The notes under the pieces: generated by a model | What the model saw: only the letters and a program-made list of their open reading frames with translations | Told to the model about the DNA's origin: nothing | Database searches by the model: none | Origin: an uncultured bacterium | GTDB taxonomy: Bacteria > Bacillota_A > Clostridia > Lachnospirales > Lachnospiraceae | Direction: 5' to 3' | NCBI GenBank assembly: GCA_905215045.1 | Contig: CAJMOO010000005.1 | Coordinates: 1 to 40,072, forward strand | DNA: 40,072 nucleotides | Position numbers and translations under genes: made by a program | Shown here: piece by piece, positions 34,663 through 40,072 of the stretch | Numbering within the stretch: the first letter of the stretch is position 1 | How the letters are laid out: each line of letters begins with the position of its first letter

Positions 34663-35142
34663 CTAGTAAATATACCTGCTGTTTTTCTTCTCTTCCGGCC
34701 AGTAACATTCCTGTCTGGCTTTGCAGTGGATGCAATCTCTGGAAAGTTTGTCTGCGCGATAAAAAATAGCCGCAAAACTATCTTCTTTATCTTCAACGCC
34801 ACGATGCTTTAAGATCGTATCGACCATTATTTTTCTTTCCGCTACCGTATAGCCACAGTCTTTTAGAATCTCTTCTGCAAGAATTGCACCTGCCTCATCA
34901 TGTGATATTCCTTTTTCATACTGGTCAGCTCTTCCCAGATCATGAAGAAGTGCTGTCGCATATATGATATCTTTTGGAATATCCAGATTCTTCTCAAGCA
35001 CCATAAGATAACTGATCCTTGCTACTGAAAGAAAATGTTCCATATCATGCCCGCAAAATTCACGGTCTTTCTCTAATTCTTGTAGTCTTTCGTATGTTTG
35101 TTTGTATGTTTCATGGCATACGATCTTCTGGAATCTTTCCAC
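34663..35142 (-). CDS. HD-domain phosphohydrolase in the folate operon
   Basis: This 159-residue protein has the HD metal-hydrolase pattern H36, H67-D68 (ALLHDLGR) and D131 (FYRADKLSR). It ends in a small cysteine motif, C137-x2-C140-x5-C146, that could bind a metal. HD proteins hydrolyse phosphate esters, often of nucleotides. It lies between folC and folP with gaps of 14 and 10 bases. From memory, a related HD gene lies next to folP in other clostridia such as C. difficile. A role in the pterin branch (for example dephosphorylating dihydroneopterin triphosphate, a step with no enzyme in this window) is possible but not shown. Confidence 0.78.
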   Translation of the reverse strand: MERFQKIVCHETYKQTYERLQELEKDREFCGHDMEHFLSVARISYLMVLEKNLDIPKDIIYATALLHDLGRADQYEKGISHDEAGAILAEEILKDCGYTVAERKIMVDTILKHRGVEDKEDSFAAIFYRADKLSRDCIHCKARQECYWPEEKKNSRYIY

Positions 35143-35156
35143 TTACTCATCCTCTG

Positions 35157-36437
35157 TTATTGGTTTATTAGTTCATTCTGAAAAGATAATGTTCCACAGA
35201 TTATGATCACATCATCTTTATCTGCCTTTTGTTTCACTTCTTTAAGACATGCTGCCAGTCTCTGTCTTTCTTCTACGTCCTGATGGTATTTGCTGACACA
35301 TTTACATAACTGTGCACTTGAAAGTGCCCTCGGATTGTCCGGTGCCACCGTATAGATCTTGTCCGCTGCCGGAGCAAGAATCTGTACCATCTGTTCGTAA
35401 TCTTTATCTGACAACACTCCCATTATATAGATTAATCGTCTGTTTGTAAAATTATTTTGCAAAAAACTTAACAAACTCTTTGCACCATCTGGATTATGTG
35501 CTCCGTCACAGATCACCATTGGCTCTCTTTCCAATATCTCGATTCTGCCTCTCCAGATTGTTTTGCGCATTCCGTCTTCTGTCTGGAAATCACTGATACA
35601 GTAATAATTTTTGATAACATTCAGCGTTTCTAATGCAAGTGCTGCATTGTTGATCTGGTGTCTTCCAAGAAGCGGTATTTCAATCTTTTCATACCATCTG
35701 CCATCTGAAGAACGATAAGAAAAGCTTTCTCCATCGAGTGATTCATTCAATACTCTGATTCCCGCAGAATTCACAAAGACTGCTTTTGCATGCATTTGTT
35801 CTGCTTTCTTCCTTATCACTTCATTAACTTCTTTTGTATTATCATATGAGATGACCGGACATCCTTCTTTGATGATCCCTGCTTTTTCTGAAGCTATTTT
35901 TTCTAATGTATCTCCTAAAAACTGCATGTGATCCATTCCGATTGATGCTATGACTGTTGCAATCGGCTTTTTAACTACATTTGTTGCATCCAGTCTTCCA
36001 CCCATTCCAGTCTCTAATAATACGACATCTACTTTTTTATCGAGAAAATAAAGAAAACTAAGCGCTGTCTCAATCTCAAACATTGTTGGATGGGACAATC
36101 CGTCTTTTACCATTTCTTCGGCAACATTCTTTATTTTTTCCATATAAAAGCACAGATCTTCTCTGGAAATATTTTCTTCGTTGATACGGAATCTCTCTTC
36201 ATAGGAAAAGGATGCAGGGGATACATATCTTCCTGCACGATATCCGCTTTCCCTGAATACACTTGCTAAAAATGCAAGGGTAGAACCTTTTCCGTTTGTT
36301 CCGGCGATATGAACCACTTTCAGCTGGTCTTGCGGATTTCCAAGTCTTTCTAATAACTCTCTGATATTATCAAGTCCTAAGACACTTCCAAATTTATTTG
36401 TATTGTGTATAAAATTCATTGCTTCTTCGTAATTCAT
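35157..36437 (-). CDS. folC: Folylpolyglutamate synthase / dihydrofolate synthase
   Basis: This 426-residue Mur-ligase-type enzyme adds glutamate to dihydropteroate and then to folates, using ATP. It has the P-loop GTNGKGSTLAFL near 45-56, the GMGGRLDATNV motif (near 145), SIGMDHMQFLG, and the C-terminal Rossmann domain with CDGAHNPDG and IMGVLSDKDYEQM. Length and order are typical. A GGAGG site precedes the ATG at 36437, and the gene begins 30 bases after lon with no terminator between, so it may be co-transcribed with lon, and certainly with the HD gene, folP, folBK and pheA. Confidence 0.95.
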   Translation of the reverse strand: MNYEEAMNFIHNTNKFGSVLGLDNIRELLERLGNPQDQLKVVHIAGTNGKGSTLAFLASVFRESGYRAGRYVSPASFSYEERFRINEENISREDLCFYMEKIKNVAEEMVKDGLSHPTMFEIETALSFLYFLDKKVDVVLLETGMGGRLDATNVVKKPIATVIASIGMDHMQFLGDTLEKIASEKAGIIKEGCPVISYDNTKEVNEVIRKKAEQMHAKAVFVNSAGIRVLNESLDGESFSYRSSDGRWYEKIEIPLLGRHQINNAALALETLNVIKNYYCISDFQTEDGMRKTIWRGRIEILEREPMVICDGAHNPDGAKSLLSFLQNNFTNRRLIYIMGVLSDKDYEQMVQILAPAADKIYTVAPDNPRALSSAQLCKCVSKYHQDVEERQRLAACLKEVKQKADKDDVIIICGTLSFQNELINQ

Positions 36438-36467
36438 AACTGCCTCCAGTTTTATTTTATTATTTTC

Positions 36468-38774
36468 TTAACGTACGAATGCTTCTTTAATGACCTGTGT
36501 CATTGTTTTTACATAAACAATCTCAAGTCCCTCGATCACTTCTTCTTCGAATTCTTTTACATCTTTTTCATTCATCTTTGGAACTAAAACCTTGGTAATT
36601 CCAAGTCTTTTCGCTGCAAGAAGTTTCTCTTTTAATCCGCCGATCTGAAGAACATCTCCACGGATCGTTACTTCTCCTGTCATTGCAAGATTTCCACAGA
36701 CTTTTGTCTCTGTGATCGCGGAAAGTACTGCTGTTGTCATCGTGATTCCGGCAGATGGACCATCTTTCGGTACTGCTCCTTCTGGAATATGAATATGAAT
36801 GTCATGTTTTTCAAAGAAATCACTCTTGATCTTATATTTCTTGCTCTGGCTTCTGATATAACTGATCGCTGCCTGTGCAGATTCTTTCATGACATTGCCA
36901 AGAGATCCTGTAACCTGAATCACACCTTTTCCCGGCATAACATTCACTTCGATCTTCAAGGTCACTCCGCCAACCGCAGTCCATGCAAGTCCATGAACCA
37001 CTCCAATCTGATCTCTTAATGTATCTTTTTCCCATTCGTAGACTGGTTTTCCAAGATAATCTTTGACTGCTTTCTTTGTGATCGTAACTTTTCTATGTTT
37101 CTTCTGGTAAATGTCCCTTGCTACTTTTCTTGAAACCTGCCCGATCCTTCTCTCTAAATTTCTGACCCCGGCTTCTCTCGTATAATCCGTGATCAAAAAT
37201 CTTAACGCATCTTCTTTCCAGTGAATCTGTGTATCATCTAATCCATTGGCTTCCATCTGCTTCTTCACAAGATAATCATTGGCAATGTGGTATTTCTCAT
37301 TCTCTGTATAGCTTGTCACTTCAATGATCTCCATACGGTCAAGCAATGGTCTTGGGATTGTAGAGAGATCATTGGCTGTTGCGATAAACAAGACATCGCT
37401 TAAATTTAGAGCAACTTCCAGATAATGATCTGTAAAATTCTCATTCTGCTCTGGATCAAGAACTTCTAATAATGCAGAAGCTGTATCTCCGCGCTGGTCT
37501 TTTCCAGTCTTATCGATCTCGTCCAGTAACATCAGCGGATTCCTGACTTTGACTTTCTTTAATGCATCAACGATTCTTCCAGGCATTGCTCCTACATAAG
37601 TCTTTCTATGTCCACGGATCTCTGATTCATCACGCACACCGCCCAAAGATAAACGGACGTATTTCTTATTTGTCGCTCTTGTGATTGATTTTGCAATTGA
37701 TGTTTTACCTGTTCCCGGCGGTCCGACAAGACAAAGGATTGCTGCATCTTTCTTGCCGCTCATTGCACGTGCTGCAAGATATTCAAGCACTCTTTCTTTT
37801 ACCTTCTCCATGCCATAATGATCTTCGTCTAAGATTTCCTGTGCTCTGTCAAGATCTGTGCTGTCTTCGCTCATTTCTTCCCATGGAACAGAAAGCATTG
37901 TCTCAATATATGTTCTTAACACAGAACTTTCTGGAGTCTGATTTCCCATCGTCTGGAATCTTGAAATCTCTTTTTTGAGTTTTTCTTTGACTTCTTTGGA
38001 TGCTTTCAGCTCTTTGAGCTGATTCATAAATTCATCCGCTTCATCTTCGACATTCGTCTCGCCAAGTTCTTCTCGAATAACCTTGATCTGTTCCCTGAGC
38101 ATATATTCTTTCTGATTCTTGTCTACATTTACTTTGACTTTCTGCTGAATCTTCTGTTTTAGTTTCAAAACATCCAGTTCTTCTCCAAGCATCACAAGCA
38201 TCATCTCACAGCGTTCCTTTAAATCCATCTCTTCCAGAATCTTTTGTTTCTCTGGATAAGAAAATGGAATATGTGTTGCGAGTTCATCCACCAGAATCTC
38301 TACATCTGACTGCATCATTATATAATTTACAATATTCTGATCCAGATGAGGCCATGCCTGTGCATAGCTTTCAAATGATTCTTTGATCATACGCAGAAAT
38401 GCTTCTCTTTCAAACGCTTCAAATGGCTGTTGTTCTACGTGGTCATATAAAATCTCTACTCTAAATAATGGATCATACTCTACAGTTTCGCTAAGTTCTG
38501 CTCGAAACAGTCCTTCTGCAAATACTCTTAATGTATTCTTAGGCAGTTTTACAACCTGTTTGATCCTTGCTAAGGTTCCGACACGATATAAATCATCAAT
38601 TCCTGGATCTTCTATCATCGGATCGATCTGATTATTTAAAAAGATCATCTGATCATGTTCCATCGCTTCTTCAATTGCCTTAACAGATCTGCTCCTTGAC
38701 ACATCAAAATGAATCACCGTATTAGGAAATATGTATTTTCCTCGAAGTGGAAGCATTGGTAATGTCTTTTTCAT
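36468..38774 (-). CDS. lon: ATP-dependent protease Lon (LonA type)
   Basis: This 768-residue LonA protease degrades misfolded and regulatory proteins. The N-terminal substrate-binding domain runs from MLPLRGKYIFPN to about 200, followed by a coiled-coil linker, the AAA+ module with Walker A GPPGTGKT at 351-358 and LLDEIDK near 416-422, and the proteolytic domain with the catalytic serine S674 in PKDGPSAGIT and lysine K717 in GGLKEK. All essential residues are present, and the length is normal. It lies after clpX but behind a strong terminator, so it has its own transcription start. I see no CIRCE or other clear heat-shock operator in the short gap. Confidence 0.97.
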   Translation of the reverse strand: MKKTLPMLPLRGKYIFPNTVIHFDVSRSRSVKAIEEAMEHDQMIFLNNQIDPMIEDPGIDDLYRVGTLARIKQVVKLPKNTLRVFAEGLFRAELSETVEYDPLFRVEILYDHVEQQPFEAFEREAFLRMIKESFESYAQAWPHLDQNIVNYIMMQSDVEILVDELATHIPFSYPEKQKILEEMDLKERCEMMLVMLGEELDVLKLKQKIQQKVKVNVDKNQKEYMLREQIKVIREELGETNVEDEADEFMNQLKELKASKEVKEKLKKEISRFQTMGNQTPESSVLRTYIETMLSVPWEEMSEDSTDLDRAQEILDEDHYGMEKVKERVLEYLAARAMSGKKDAAILCLVGPPGTGKTSIAKSITRATNKKYVRLSLGGVRDESEIRGHRKTYVGAMPGRIVDALKKVKVRNPLMLLDEIDKTGKDQRGDTASALLEVLDPEQNENFTDHYLEVALNLSDVLFIATANDLSTIPRPLLDRMEIIEVTSYTENEKYHIANDYLVKKQMEANGLDDTQIHWKEDALRFLITDYTREAGVRNLERRIGQVSRKVARDIYQKKHRKVTITKKAVKDYLGKPVYEWEKDTLRDQIGVVHGLAWTAVGGVTLKIEVNVMPGKGVIQVTGSLGNVMKESAQAAISYIRSQSKKYKIKSDFFEKHDIHIHIPEGAVPKDGPSAGITMTTAVLSAITETKVCGNLAMTGEVTIRGDVLQIGGLKEKLLAAKRLGITKVLVPKMNEKDVKEFEEEVIEGLEIVYVKTMTQVIKEAFVR

Positions 38775-38828
38775 GTTGTATTTCCTTTCGCTTCAAAATT
38801 TCTTTCTAAATAGTATGTACATAAGAAG

Positions 38829-38873
38829 AAAAACTGCTTTGACACAAGAATCTCTTGCACGAAAGCAGTTTTT
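38829..38873 (-). terminator. Terminator after clpX
   Basis: A perfect 12-bp stem (38829-38840 with 38862-38873, core ACTGCTTT/AAAGCAGT) encloses a smaller inner stem (CAAGA/TCTTG). On the minus strand it is followed by TTTTTCTTCTT. It begins 17 bases after the clpX stop codon and about 55 bases before lon. Confidence 0.88.
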
Positions 38874-38889
38874 ATTTTGGCTAATCTAT

Positions 38890-40072
38890 CTATGCAATCT
38901 CATGATTGCTTGTTTTAACCCGTTTCTTTGGTACTGTAGCTTTTACCTTCTGGTCTGAGCATCCAAGCTGTGGAGCTTCTGTGCCTTCCACAACACCTTT
39001 CGTAATCAGGCATTCCGTCACATCTGTCTGTGATGGAATCTCATACATCAAGTCCATGATCACCTGTTCCACGATAGCTCTTAAGCCTCTGGCACCTGTC
39101 TTACGATCTAATGCTTTCTTGGCGATCGCACTTAAAGCATCATCATCAAATGTAAGTTTCACACCATCCATCTCAAACAGTTTCTGATACTGTTTCACAA
39201 GAGCACTCTTTGGTTCTTTTAAGATTCGCACCAACGCATCCTGATCTAATGGATTCAGTGATACATTCACTGGAACACGTCCAATAAATTCTGGGATCAG
39301 TCCGAATTTTACAAAATCCTCTGGCAGTACCTGTCTTAACAGTTCTCCCAGATCTTTTTCTTTCTGTCCAAATACATCTGCTCCAAATCCGATGGATTTC
39401 TTGCCAATTCTTGACTCAATAATCTTTTCCAGACCATCAAATGCACCTCCACAGATAAACAGGATATTCGATGTATCAATCTGAATAAATTCCTGATGAG
39501 GATGTTTTCTTCCTCCCTGTGGTGGTACAGATGCCACTGTACCCTCGATAATCTTTAATAATGCCTGCTGTACACCTTCTCCGGAAACATCTCTTGTAAT
39601 TGATGTATTTTCAGATTTTCTTGTGATCTTATCAATCTCATCAATGTAGATAATTCCACACTGTGCACGGTCAATATCATAATCTGCTGCCTGAATGATC
39701 TTAAGAAGAATATTCTCAACATCTTCACCAACATATCCTGCTTCTGTAAGAGCAGTTGCATCTGCAATCGCAAATGGCACATTTAACATCTTTGCTAATG
39801 TCTGGGCTAATAATGTTTTTCCTGAACCAGTTGGTCCAAGCATTAAAATGTTACTCTTCTGCAGTTCTACATCAGAGTCCCCACCCATTAAAATTCTTTT
39901 GTAATGATTGTATACAGCTACGGAAAGTACTTTCTTCGCCTCATCCTGACCAATCACATACTGATCAAGGAATTCTTTGATCTCTTTTGGCTTGCGCAGA
40001 TTGATCTCTCCATCATCCTCTGCATACTGTTCAAATTCTTCTTCAATAATCTCAGAACAAATGTCAATACAT
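38890..40072 (-). CDS. clpX: ATP-dependent Clp protease ATP-binding subunit ClpX (partial, 5' end outside)
   Basis: This AAA+ unfoldase feeds substrates to ClpP. The frame is open to the right edge, so the N-terminus is missing. The last part visible upstream ([13 protein letters not shown]) is the end of the zinc-binding domain. Next come the conserved [23 protein letters not shown], here cut as [11 protein letters not shown], Walker A GPTGSGKT, the pore loop GYVGEDV, Walker [11 protein letters not shown] and the ClpP-docking IGF in [11 protein letters not shown]. The C-terminal tail ([15 protein letters not shown]) is ordinary. An internal ATG at 39957 is not the start. It ends at a strong terminator before lon. 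Confidence 0.96.
   Translation of the reverse strand, partial: CIDICSEIIEEEFEQYAEDDGEINLRKPKEIKEFLDQYVIGQDEAKKVLSVAVYNHYKRILMGGDSDVELQKSNILMLGPTGSGKTLLAQTLAKMLNVPFAIADATALTEAGYVGEDVENILLKIIQAADYDIDRAQCGIIYIDEIDKITRKSENTSITRDVSGEGVQQALLKIIEGTVASVPPQGGRKHPHQEFIQIDTSNILFICGGAFDGLEKIIESRIGKKSIGFGADVFGQKEKDLGELLRQVLPEDFVKFGLIPEFIGRVPVNVSLNPLDQDALVRILKEPKSALVKQYQKLFEMDGVKLTFDDDALSAIAKKALDRKTGARGLRAIVEQVIMDLMYEIPSQTDVTECLITKGVVEGTEAPQLGCSDQKVKATVPKKRVKTSNHEIA

Noticed and set aside
34653..34802. 50-residue N-terminal extension of folP
   Set aside because: It overlaps the HD-domain gene in another frame and is absent from the family; the ATG at 34652 has AGGAGAG before it.

Overview
The window looks like chromosomal DNA from a low-GC gut Clostridium of the Lachnospiraceae. 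The evidence is strong AGGAGG-type ribosome sites, clostridial promoters, TTG and GTG starts, FtsW/RodA-PBP and tandem LtaS-like genes of Firmicutes type, and a glucitol PTS operon. A sorbitol-using genus such as Anaerostipes is possible, but I cannot prove it from sequence. No rRNA, tRNA, CRISPR array, insertion sequence or prophage was seen. Almost all genes are on the minus strand; only a nuclease (12512-13438) and a PLP enzyme (23175-24257) are on plus.

Layout by region. 1-3460: 5' part of a glucitol/sorbitol operon, transcribed gutD-gutR-gutM-gutA and running off the left edge. 3587-5370: a D,D-carboxypeptidase and a Nudix hydrolase, each in its own unit. 5499-12302: operon ruvA-ruvB-U32 protein-ftsW/rodA-pbpA, joining Holliday junction processing, a probable RNA-modification protein and a cell-wall polymerase/transpeptidase pair. 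12512-13438: a YprB-like DEDD nuclease diverging from ruvA. 13564-14307: a PHP-domain phosphoesterase.

14445-23058: the least explained block. Four tightly packed genes of unknown function lie directly upstream of valS. They encode a 1047-residue helical-repeat protein with an N-terminal beta-sandwich, a protein that resembles a degenerate Hsp70/actin fold with a substrate-binding-like C-terminus, a TPR-like protein, and a protein with a two-helix membrane hairpin. This is the best candidate for an undescribed system.

23175-24257: an orphan CobD/HisC-like PLP enzyme. 24382-26644: operon purA-lepB-ridA, with a perfect 32-bp palindrome centred on the -35 box of its promoter. 26823-31814: two adjacent, closely related LtaS/phosphoglycerol-transferase genes. 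31874-38774: lon, folC, an HD-domain hydrolase, folP, folBK and pheA, tightly spaced and probably co-transcribed; pheA and the folate genes both draw on chorismate. 38890-40072: clpX, truncated by the right edge, with a clear terminator between it and lon. No gene-free stretch exceeds about 210 bases.
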